6,137 nt of DNA from JACQNR01 sp049515175. Lineage in GTDB: Bacteria > Acidobacteriota > Terriglobia > UBA7540. The notes under the pieces were generated by a model. The model had not been told where the DNA came from and did no database searches. It saw nothing but the letters and a program-made list of their open reading frames with translations. Position numbers and translations under genes: made by a program. The DNA lies in the NCBI GenBank assembly GCA_049515175.1, contig JBEKUI010000266.1, forward strand, positions 1 through 6,137. Direction: 5' to 3'. This document shows positions 1 through 4,999 of the stretch, in pieces (within the stretch, counting starts at the first letter, position 1; each line of letters starts with the position of its first letter).

Positions 1-84
1 CTGTTCCACCGCCTCACCCGCGCTTGCCTCAGCACCAACACCATCACCTACAAAGACTTAGTGGCAGAACCGGAGCTAGCTTGA
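1..84 (+). CDS. Possible C-terminal tail of an unrecognised gene, cut by the left edge
   Basis: Frame 1 is open from the window edge to a TGA at 82-84. It gives 27 residues that begin LFHRLTRACL and end in DLVAEPELA. The composition (mixed charged and hydrophobic, ending in an acidic stretch) looks protein-like, and a repeat-bearing non-coding region starts directly after the stop. However, the other two plus frames are also open for at least 60 bases, so openness alone is weak support. I do not recognise the family. A transposase tail is conceivable because repeats follow, but no motif shows it. The upstream sequence is needed to decide. Confidence 0.3.
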   Translation: MFHRLTRACLSTNTITYKDLVAEPELA

Positions 85-91
85 TATTCAC

Positions 92-129
92 ATCTCGAGG
101 AACGAAGCCAGAATGTTGTTGAAAACAAA
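92..129 (+). repeat. 38-bp direct repeat, copy 1
   Basis: The 38 bases match those at 267-304 at 36 positions. The differences are G/C at 107 versus 282 and G/A at 118 versus 293. The unit opens with ATCTCGAGGAACGAA, which contains the palindrome CTCGAG, and closes with GAAAACAAA. This copy has a small 5-bp inverted repeat near its end (TTGTT, GAA, AACAA) that copy 2 disrupts. Two copies alone cannot show whether this belongs to a genome-wide repeat family. Confidence 0.8.
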
Positions 130-212
130 AGACCGGCCGGAAAAACAGTGACGGGTGACTAACAACGAGGGCTGGAAGGCAGGATTCGGGAGACGGGAGC
201 ACACTCTGTGGC

Positions 213-235
213 CTCTCGGGCAATGAGCCTGAGAG
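213..235. repeat. Hairpin-forming inverted repeat
   Basis: CTCTCGGGC (213-221) can pair with GCCTGAGAG (227-235) around the 5-base loop AATGA, with one G-U wobble in the plus-strand RNA. It lies between the two 38-bp direct repeats. Neither strand shows a T-tract after it, so it is not a standard rho-independent terminator. Its role is unknown. Confidence 0.5.
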
Positions 236-266
236 CGGAGGTGCCGCGACTTCGAAAAAAACAAAA

Positions 267-304
267 ATCTCGAGGAACGAACCCAGAATGTTATTGAAAA
301 CAAA
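267..304 (+). repeat. 38-bp direct repeat, copy 2
   Basis: Second copy of the unit at 92-129, in the same orientation and offset by exactly 175 bp. It keeps the CTCGAG core and the A-rich end. It is preceded by an A-rich run (256-267) that copy 1 lacks, so the shared sequence ends sharply at its left boundary. Confidence 0.8.
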
Positions 305-387
305 GCACAAGTACAAAATGTCCATGCTTGGTGGCCGTCAAGGAGAACCCGCCCTCCGCGCCGGCCTGGCATAGGGCTAGCGGCGGC

Positions 388-1137
388 TCAGGGTATAGGT
401 TGGTGGGACGCCACGATGCCGATGGTAAGGCTCAGAGACGGCGGTAGCCGGAGCGGGCTGATGCCCTCGACCCTCACATGCGCGAAGTGCTGCCTGATCA
501 AGCCGACCAGGCGAGCGTAATCAAATCCCTTGTGTTCGATCCTGCGAACGTGCTGGAGCCGTCCCAGGACTGCCCAGAAGAATTCCGCGGTCGTGTAGGG
601 GTAATAGCGTTCGATGTTGAGGACGCGCGCTCCGGTGGCTTTGACCAAAAAGGGGAGCCCTTTCTCATTGGGGACGGTGACCAGGAGGCAGCCGCTCAGC
701 TTGCTGGCGAAAGCCTGGATGTAACCCTCGACGACGGGCTGGTCCAGGTGTTCCAGCGTCTCCATGCAGATGATGAAGTCGAACTGCTCCGCCAGGCTCG
801 CGACGTCGCGCGGCTGGGTGGATTCGGTGAACGAGTAATCCTTCTCCGCCGCGAACTTCTGGCGTCCCCGCTCCAGGCCGCCGCCCCAGCCGGCGTCAAA
901 TCCCGCGTAGCGACGCACGCGGCGCGGAATCGAGCTGAGCGCCCGACCATCGTGGCATCCGACCTCGAGCACGCTGATCTCGGCCTCGCTCGCCAGGGCG
1001 TCAAATTTCCGGCGCAGCCATTCGAAGCGCCCCAGGTGGTGCCGCGCGTAAACGCCCCTGCCGAAGAGCTGTTCGCTGTAGATCGGCTCGGAAGTTCGCT
1101 GTGGATCTTCAGGCTTGGCCGCATCTTCTTTCGCCAT
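388..1137 (-). CDS. Class I SAM-dependent methyltransferase
   Basis: Predicted 249-residue cytosolic enzyme transferring a methyl group from S-adenosylmethionine; the substrate is unknown. SAM-binding motif I is VLEVGCHDG (about 56-64), followed by an acidic residue after strand 2 in YAGFDAG (D81). The post-motif FDFIICMETLEHL (119-131) is typical of UbiG/Methyltransf_11-type folds, and VTVPNEKG (153-160) is the next strand and loop. No membrane segment or signal peptide is seen. I chose the ATG at 1137 because GGTGGGG lies 6 bases before it. A GTG at 1152 would add five residues. The gene follows the aminopeptidase stop by 21 bp in the same frame, so the two are probably cotranscribed. Nearby glycosyltransferases make a glycan or lipid substrate possible, but this is inference only. 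Confidence 0.88.
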   Translation of the reverse strand: MAKEDAAKPEDPQRTSEPIYSEQLFGRGVYARHHLGRFEWLRRKFDALASEAEISVLEVGCHDGRALSSIPRRVRRYAGFDAGWGGGLERGRQKFAAEKDYSFTESTQPRDVASLAEQFDFIICMETLEHLDQPVVEGYIQAFASKLSGCLLVTVPNEKGLPFLVKATGARVLNIERYYPYTTAEFFWAVLGRLQHVRRIEHKGFDYARLVGLIRQHFAHVRVEGISPLRLPPSLSLTIGIVASHQPIP

Positions 1138-1158
1138 CGTGATCCCCACCACACCAGC

Positions 1159-2526
1159 CTAGCGCCGAGCCATCGCCCGCTCGATGTCCTCCACCGTGCG
1201 GGGCAGGCGCCGGGTGAGGACCTCGCAGCCGTTTTCGGTGATCAGGATGTCGTCTTCGACGCGGACGCCCAGCTTCTCCTCCCGGATGTAAACGCCGGGT
1301 TCGATGGTCACCACCATGCCAGGCTGCAAGGGCTGGTTGTAGTCAAACGGGTCGTGAACGTTGAGGCCCACCGAGTGGCTGAGCCCGTGGCTAAAATATT
1401 GGCCCAGCGGCTGGCCTTTCAAATCCTTTCCGTGGGTGTTGATGTACTCGTAGGCGATTTCATGCAGGCCCTTCGCGCCGCGACGGCCCAGGTACATTCC
1501 CGGCTTGGCGGCGGCAATGGCCGCGTCCGCCGCGGCGAGAACGATCTGGTAGATTTCGCGCTGGCGGGGCGTGAACTTGCCGTTCACGGGGAGCGTGCGC
1601 GTGATGTCGCTCGCGTAGCCGCCATAGGAGCCGGCAACGTCCATGACCACCACGTCGCCATCGGTCATTTGCCGGGAGTTCTGGTCGTAGTGCAGAACCG
1701 TGGAGTAGAAGCCCGCGCCGACGATGGGCGGGTAGGCCGGCCACTCGCAGCCCCGGCGCTGGTATTCGTACTGCATGCGCGCCGCAACTTCGTATTCCCA
1801 AAGGCCCGGCTTGACGGTCTTCATCGCCGCCAGGTGCGCTTCCACGGAAGCCTCCGCGGCCTTGCGGATCAGGGCAATTTCGCCCGGCGTCTTCACCATA
1901 CGCAGACGTGTGACGGCAGAACGGAAGTCCGCCAGGGTGGCGAGCGGCGCCATCTTCTTCAGCCGCGATTGCATGTCCTGGATGAAGCTGTCCTCGCCGC
2001 TTTCCGGCTGCGGAGTTGCTTCCGTATAGATCTTGCTGAAGCCCTTCATCACTTCATCAAGTTCGGACTGGAAGAGCGTAACGCTCTTGACGGTGGGGAA
2101 GCCGGTGCGCGCGGCGGCGTCGGCGTCGTCGGGTCCCAGCTTGGGCCCTTCCCACAATTCGCCGTGATAGCTGCCGGGCCTGTCGTCATGGGGCGGGATG
2201 AACAGAATCTCCTTGTCAATCTCGACCGCGGCGCTTCCCGCCTTGGCGGCCTTGGGCACCAGCAACATCAGGGCGCCAGGCTCGTTCCAGCCGGTGAGGT
2301 AATAGAACGTCTCGTCCTGGCGGAACATCGTGGTGCTGGAGGCCACCTCGGCGTCACCGTAACCGAACATGACGATGACGCCGTCGCCGCCCATCTCGCG
2401 GAGGAGTTTCGCGCGCCGCTCGTGGAACGCCGAGAGCGCCTCGCGTTCCCACGCCGCCGCCGGCACGGCCGCCAAGATCAAGCAGGCCGCAAAGGAGAAG
2501 AGAACGTTATTCAGTACTCGTCGCAT
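1159..2526 (-). CDS. Exported Xaa-Pro aminopeptidase-like metallopeptidase (M24B)
   Basis: 455-residue peptidase predicted to cleave the N-terminal residue before proline, using a two-metal (usually Mn) centre. The N-terminus has a Sec-type signal: MRR, a hydrophobic stretch and VPAAA before W26. This suggests action in the periplasm or outside the cell, unlike cytosolic PepP. An AMP_N-like domain covers about 27-190 and the pita-bread catalytic domain about 205-445. Metal ligands by family pattern are D296, D307, H384, E409 and E424. H279, H380, H391 and R422 match other active-site residues, and spacings 279-296 and 380-384-391 equal those of E. coli PepP. The set is complete, so an active enzyme is expected. 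The ATG at 2526 is preferred because AGGGGG sits 4 bases before it and it begins the signal peptide. A longer frame to 2637 adds 37 residues that would bury the signal. Confidence 0.93.
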   Translation of the reverse strand: MRRVLNNVLFSFAACLILAAVPAAAWEREALSAFHERRAKLLREMGGDGVIVMFGYGDAEVASSTTMFRQDETFYYLTGWNEPGALMLLVPKAAKAGSAAVEIDKEILFIPPHDDRPGSYHGELWEGPKLGPDDADAAARTGFPTVKSVTLFQSELDEVMKGFSKIYTEATPQPESGEDSFIQDMQSRLKKMAPLATLADFRSAVTRLRMVKTPGEIALIRKAAEASVEAHLAAMKTVKPGLWEYEVAARMQYEYQRRGCEWPAYPPIVGAGFYSTVLHYDQNSRQMTDGDVVVMDVAGSYGGYASDITRTLPVNGKFTPRQREIYQIVLAAADAAIAAAKPGMYLGRRGAKGLHEIAYEYINTHGKDLKGQPLGQYFSHGLSHSVGLNVHDPFDYNQPLQPGMVVTIEPGVYIREEKLGVRVEDDILITENGCEVLTRRLPRTVEDIERAMARR

Positions 2527-2530
2527 CGGA

Positions 2531-2536
2531 CCCCCT
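2531..2536 (-). promoter_or_regulatory. Ribosome binding site deciding the aminopeptidase start
   Basis: On the minus strand AGGGGG precedes the ATG at 2526-2524 by 4 bases. It supports this start over the in-frame upstream candidates and places the signal peptide at the true N-terminus. The spacing is slightly short, so this is good rather than conclusive support. Confidence 0.55.
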
Positions 2537-2665
2537 GAGAGTGCGAGCGTATAGCATAACCACTGCGTCAAGTTTGCTCGATAACGAGATGGCTCCCCCG
2601 ATGGCATGGCTCTGTTGGTTTGAAGGTGACGGACCAAGCTCTCGTCAAGCGCCTCGACTCAAGCC

Positions 2666-2995
2666 CTATTGCATCTCGACCACGCGCTCCCCGGCTTCGA
2701 AGGCGGCAATGATGCGCGGCCAAAGCCGCCCGAACTCGGCGAGCAGCACTGAAGATCGGCAGTTTCCCAAACGGACCCAAATCAACCGTCCTTCGGACTC
2801 GGAACGGTTTGCCAAGTAGAGGAAGTCCTCGTCCTTGGTAATCACAATGCGATCTCCCTTGCGGGCATACTCCCAAATCTCCCGGTCCGATGAACTGGCC
2901 AGGGCGATGTCGAGGACATGCTCACAGTCGTGGCCTTGAGAAGTTATCAATCGGGCAAGGGCGGTCGGCAATTGGTTGTCAACGAGGAACTTCAC
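2666..2995 (-). CDS. DUF5615 PIN-like toxin candidate
   Basis: 109-residue protein of the DUF5615/Mut7-C-like branch of the PIN fold, usually taken to be a metal-dependent RNase toxin. The N-terminal KFLVDNQLP carries acidic D6. HVLDIAL follows, then SDREIW (D37, E39), then the typical ITKDEDF strand (D55, D57), then VRLGNCRS near the end (about 74-81). These acidic residues form the expected metal site, so the protein looks intact. The start codon is GTG at 2995. It overlaps the DUF433 stop in a GTGA junction, which points to translational coupling, and no strong ribosome binding site is seen before it. Length and pairing fit the family. RNase activity is inferred from family membership, since toxicity of DUF5615 proteins is less well tested than that of VapC. 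Confidence 0.88.
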   Translation of the reverse strand: MKFLVDNQLPTALARLITSQGHDCEHVLDIALASSSDREIWEYARKGDRIVITKDEDFLYLANRSESEGRLIWVRLGNCRSSVLLAEFGRLWPRIIAAFEAGERVVEMQ

Positions 2996-3222
2996 GAGGT
3001 TTGGAGCACCGCATGGTCTGCCTGGCGCGCGGCGTATTCGATGGCCGCCAGGATATCCTCGCGCTCCAGGAAGGGATACTCAGAGAGGATTTCTTCGAAG
3101 GACGCACCCGCCGCCAGCAATCCCAGCACATCCGATACCCGGATGCGATAACCGCGAATGCAAGGGCGCCCTCCGCACTTCCCTTCTTCGATGGTAATGC
3201 GACGCAGCCGTTCGGTGTTCAC
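2992..3222 (-). CDS. DUF433 antitoxin candidate (VapB45-like)
   Basis: 76-residue DUF433 protein. The hallmark GGRPCIRGYRIRVSDVL (about 17-33) begins the winged-helix or HTH-like DNA-binding part. The C-terminal half (FEEILSEYPFLEREDI, about 42-57) is the usual second helical element. It is the expected partner of the DUF5615 protein. It probably neutralises that protein and binds the operon's own promoter. I chose the GTG at 3222, which gives VNTERLRRITIEEG and the normal family length. The frame also runs up to a GTG at 3279, but the extra 19 residues (Cys- and Ser-containing, unlike the family) lie upstream of the best promoter match. Translation from 3222 would need little or no leader if that promoter is used. 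The 4-bp overlap with the toxin implies one transcript. Confidence 0.87.
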   Translation of the reverse strand: MNTERLRRITIEEGKCGGRPCIRGYRIRVSDVLGLLAAGASFEEILSEYPFLEREDILAAIEYAARQADHAVLQTS

Positions 3223-3230
3223 AGGTCTGA

Positions 3231-3259
3231 AGTTTAGGCTGGAATCCGAGCAATAGCAA
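3231..3259 (-). promoter_or_regulatory. Predicted promoter of the DUF433-DUF5615 pair
   Basis: On the minus strand TTGCTA (3259-3254) serves as -35 and TAAACT (3236-3231) as -10, each matching the sigma-70 consensus at four of six positions with an ideal 17-bp spacer. Transcription would start near 3224, only about 1-3 bases before the GTG at 3222, so the mRNA would be almost leaderless. TTGCT(A/C) occurs three times here (3276-3271, 3259-3254, 3253-3248), so these could be binding units for an autoregulator. This is a by-eye match only. Confidence 0.4.
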
Positions 3260-3280
3260 GTAGCGCCGGGTAGCAACACG

Positions 3281-3310
3281 GCAGCGTGCCCCCCTCAAGG
3301 AGGGCGCTGC
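3281..3310. terminator. GC-rich stem-loop between the GT2 gene and the toxin-antitoxin pair
   Basis: GCAGCG (3281-3286) is the exact complement of CGCTGC (3305-3310). CCCT (3292-3295) can pair with AGGG (3301-3304) inside it, leaving a 5-base loop and a one-sided bulge. It lies 26 bp beyond the GT2 stop and 58 bp before the antitoxin start. It is therefore well placed to separate the two transcripts. No T-run follows on the minus strand, so factor-independent termination is doubtful, and it may instead be a boundary structure or a short repeat. Confidence 0.35.
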
Positions 3311-3336
3311 ATCGCAGGCCGCCCAAAACAAAAGCG

Positions 3337-4956
3337 CTAGGTCGCGGGTTCGACGGCGCGGGGGCGAAGCAGAGCGGGGAGGGCGCTCCAGAGGCGGCGC
3401 AGCGGCGTCTGGAAGAGTGACATCATCCCCATATAGGAATAGCCCATGAAGAAAAGCATCAGGAAAGGAGTGGTGAGGTAGTTCTCGGCGTAAACAGAAT
3501 AAGCGGCGGTAAAGGAGAAATAAACGGCCAGCAACAACTCGACGGCGGGAATCCAGCCGCCGCGCTTCAAATACTTCTTGCGCTCCCAGTTGTCCTCGCG
3601 GCCTTCCACGCGGAGTTTGGGGGTGCGGACAAATTCCGACTGCTGGCCAAGCAGCGCTTCGATCACTGCCTTGGCGTTGGTGACGGCGAGCCCGATGCCC
3701 GTGGCCATCAGGAAGGGGATAAATCGCAGGCTCTTCCACCAGCCGCGCGGATTCAGTTCGCGCTGCGCCACCATGTAGAAGCTTGACACCGAGCAAGTCG
3801 AGGCGACAAAGAGCGGCAGGTCGAGATAGAGCATCTGGAACCAGCCCTGATAAAAACGGATGATCATCGCCGGGAGCAGGATCAGCGCGAACAGGATCAT
3901 CAGCGGGTAGGCGATGTTGGCCGTCAGGTGGAACGTCGCTTCGATCTTGATGTGGCGCGGTTGCTCGCTCCGCCAGATGACGGGCAGCATTTTCTTCGCG
4001 ACTTGAATTAACCCTTTGGCCCAGCGCGCCTGTTGCGATTTGAAGGCGTTCATCTCCACGGGCAGTTCCGACGGGCAAGTGATGCGCGGATCGTAGATGA
4101 ACTTCCAGCCCTTGAGCTGGGCGCGATAGCTGAGGTCGGTGTCTTCGGTGAGCGTGTCGTGCTCCCAGCCGCCCGCGTCTTCGATCGCGGCTCGCCGCCA
4201 CATGCCCGCCGTGCCGTTGAAGTTGAAGAATCGCCCGGTCGAGTACCGCCCGCCGTGCTCGATCACGAAGTGCCCGTCGAGAAGGATTGCCTCGACCTCC
4301 GTCAGATTGGAGTATTGCCGGTTGATCCACGTCCAGCGTCCCTGCACGACGGCCACTTTCGGATCGGTGAAATACGCCACCATTTCGCGGATGACGTTCG
4401 GAGGAGGAACGAAATCCGCGTCGAAGATGGCGATGAATTCGCCCGTCGCCTTCTTCATCCCCTCTGCGAGCGCGCCCGCCTTGAAGCCTTCGCGATTCGT
4501 ACGGTGATGGTAGGAGACCGGATATCCCGCCTGCGCGTACTCACTGACCAGTCGGGATGCGATGTGCACCGTCTCATCGGTCGAGTCATCCAGAACCTGA
4601 ATCTCCAACCGTTCGCGGGGATAATCGATGCGCGTCGCGGCCTCGAGCAGGCGCTCGATCACGTAGCGCTCGTTGAAGATGGGAAGCTGGATCGTAACTC
4701 GCGGCAGTTCATCGAATTGCTTAGCCGGCTTGGGCAGTTTGCCGCGGTTCTTCAAGTAGAGATAAGTCAGGTAGTAGCGATGAATTCCGTAAACGGAGAG
4801 GATAATCAGGATGGTAAAGTACGGGATCAGAATCGCCAGATCGAAGGCGTTGGGCACGTAGATGCCCTGGAAGGGATCTTTGCGGAAAATGTGCTGGACA
4901 TAGCGAACCAGCGGGTTCGTGTTGGCAACCAGAATGGCGAAGTATAAATGCAACAT
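3337..4956 (-). CDS. Processive family 2 glycosyltransferase (CslA/CslC-like beta-glycan synthase)
   Basis: 539-residue inner-membrane enzyme likely to polymerise a beta-linked glycan from nucleotide sugars on the cytosolic face. The D,D,D,QxxRW signature is complete: VLDDSTDE (D123, D124), FDADFVPP (D179, D181), TEDTDLS (E271, D272) and QQARW (308-312). FNFNGTAGMW (about 244-253) is the acceptor-side motif of CslA/CslC-type synthases, and FVRTPK (442-447) is the usual loop before the last helices. One membrane helix precedes the catalytic domain (about 39-58). About four or five follow it (343-366, 377-394, 409-428, 470-488, 494-514). The product (mannan, glucan or other) cannot be read from sequence. 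No PilZ domain is seen in this chain. The ATG at 4956 lacks an obvious ribosome binding site and lies 27 bp from the divergent gene's start. Confidence 0.92.
   Translation of the reverse strand: MLHLYFAILVANTNPLVRYVQHIFRKDPFQGIYVPNAFDLAILIPYFTILIILSVYGIHRYYLTYLYLKNRGKLPKPAKQFDELPRVTIQLPIFNERYVIERLLEAATRIDYPRERLEIQVLDDSTDETVHIASRLVSEYAQAGYPVSYHHRTNREGFKAGALAEGMKKATGEFIAIFDADFVPPPNVIREMVAYFTDPKVAVVQGRWTWINRQYSNLTEVEAILLDGHFVIEHGGRYSTGRFFNFNGTAGMWRRAAIEDAGGWEHDTLTEDTDLSYRAQLKGWKFIYDPRITCPSELPVEMNAFKSQQARWAKGLIQVAKKMLPVIWRSEQPRHIKIEATFHLTANIAYPLMILFALILLPAMIIRFYQGWFQMLYLDLPLFVASTCSVSSFYMVAQRELNPRGWWKSLRFIPFLMATGIGLAVTNAKAVIEALLGQQSEFVRTPKLRVEGREDNWERKKYLKRGGWIPAVELLLAVYFSFTAAYSVYAENYLTTPFLMLFFMGYSYMGMMSLFQTPLRRLWSALPALLRPRAVEPAT
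4922..4948 (+). promoter_or_regulatory. Predicted rightward promoter inside the GT2 5' end
   Basis: TTGGCA (4922-4927) and TATAAA (4943-4948) each match the sigma-70 hexamers at five of six positions, with a somewhat short 15-bp spacer. Transcription would begin near 4955 and leave about 29 bases before the ATG at 4984. That leader holds the left arm of the inverted repeat. If used, this promoter lies over codons 3-12 of the opposing GT2 gene. It would exclude the alternative ATG at 4948. Confidence 0.4.
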
Positions 4957-4964
4957 GCGCTTGA

Positions 4965-4999
4965 GAATTACGAATTCAGAACTATGAATTCTGAATCAG
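4965..4999 (+). repeat. Five-unit degenerate heptanucleotide tandem repeat
   Basis: Five consecutive 7-bp units begin at 4965, 4972, 4979, 4986 and 4993, with consensus GAATTNN. Units 1, 2 and 4 carry the full GAATT, unit 3 reads GAACT and unit 5 reads GAATC. The array spans the divergent start region and runs into the rightward gene, encoding its first residues (MNSES). Similar GAATT-type heptamer tracts occur between genes in several bacterial groups, so this may be such an element adopted as a leader. Confidence 0.7.
4974..4996. promoter_or_regulatory. Inverted repeat with the rightward ATG in its loop
   Basis: ATTCAGAA (4974-4981) and TTCTGAAT (4989-4996) are perfect 8-bp complements around the 7-base loop CTATGAA, which contains the ATG at 4984-4986. 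In DNA it could be an operator shared by both divergent genes. In the rightward mRNA it would form a hairpin presenting the start codon in its loop. The symmetry partly follows from the heptamer repeat, so a regulatory role is unproven. Confidence 0.5.

Larger units (their letters stand above)
85..387. other. Non-coding region with paired direct repeats
   Basis: This 303-bp stretch lies between the possible gene tail at 1-84 and the 3' end of the leftward methyltransferase gene. It holds two 38-bp direct repeats (92-129 and 267-304), an 8-bp perfect palindrome CCGGCCGG (133-140) and a 9-bp-stem hairpin (213-235). Short minus-strand ORFs cross it, but their translations change frame between the two repeat copies and look like translated repeat DNA. 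No T-run follows the hairpin, so I see no convincing intrinsic terminator for the methyltransferase gene. Confidence 0.6.

Noticed and set aside
92..304. Possible CRISPR remnant
   Set aside because: There are only two repeat copies with a 137-bp gap and no further units or cas genes.
44..372. Short minus-strand open frames across the left non-coding region
   Set aside because: They are low-complexity translations of the two direct repeats in different frames, with no ribosome binding site or family resemblance that I can see.
478..2538. 686-codon plus-strand open frame antisense to the methyltransferase and aminopeptidase genes
   Set aside because: It lies in exact codon register opposite both genes, where only TTA, CTA or TCA sense codons would create stops, and these are rare in GC-rich genes. 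Its translation is rich in H, R, V and G and has no recognisable domain, while both opposite-strand proteins have full family motifs.
2548..2571. TTGACG (2571-2566) upstream of the aminopeptidase as a -35 element
   Set aside because: The nearest -10-like hexamers on the minus strand, TATGCT and TATACG, lie only 7 and 12 bp away, too close for a sigma-70 promoter.
2527..2637. N-terminal extension of the aminopeptidase to an upstream start at 2637
   Set aside because: It would place 37 residues before a clear signal peptide. The ATG at 2526 has its own ribosome binding site.
3347..3353. GGTTCGA resembling a tRNA T-loop
   Set aside because: It lies in the last codons of the GT2 gene, and no acceptor stem, anticodon arm or D-arm can be drawn around it.
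3080..4330. 416-codon minus-strand frame overlapping GT2 and the antitoxin
   Set aside because: Out-of-frame shadow rich in R, A and P. It crosses two genes whose own frames carry complete motifs.
4033..4947. 304-codon plus-strand open frame opposite the GT2 gene
   Set aside because: Antisense shadow of a well-supported glycosyltransferase; its translation has no domain features.
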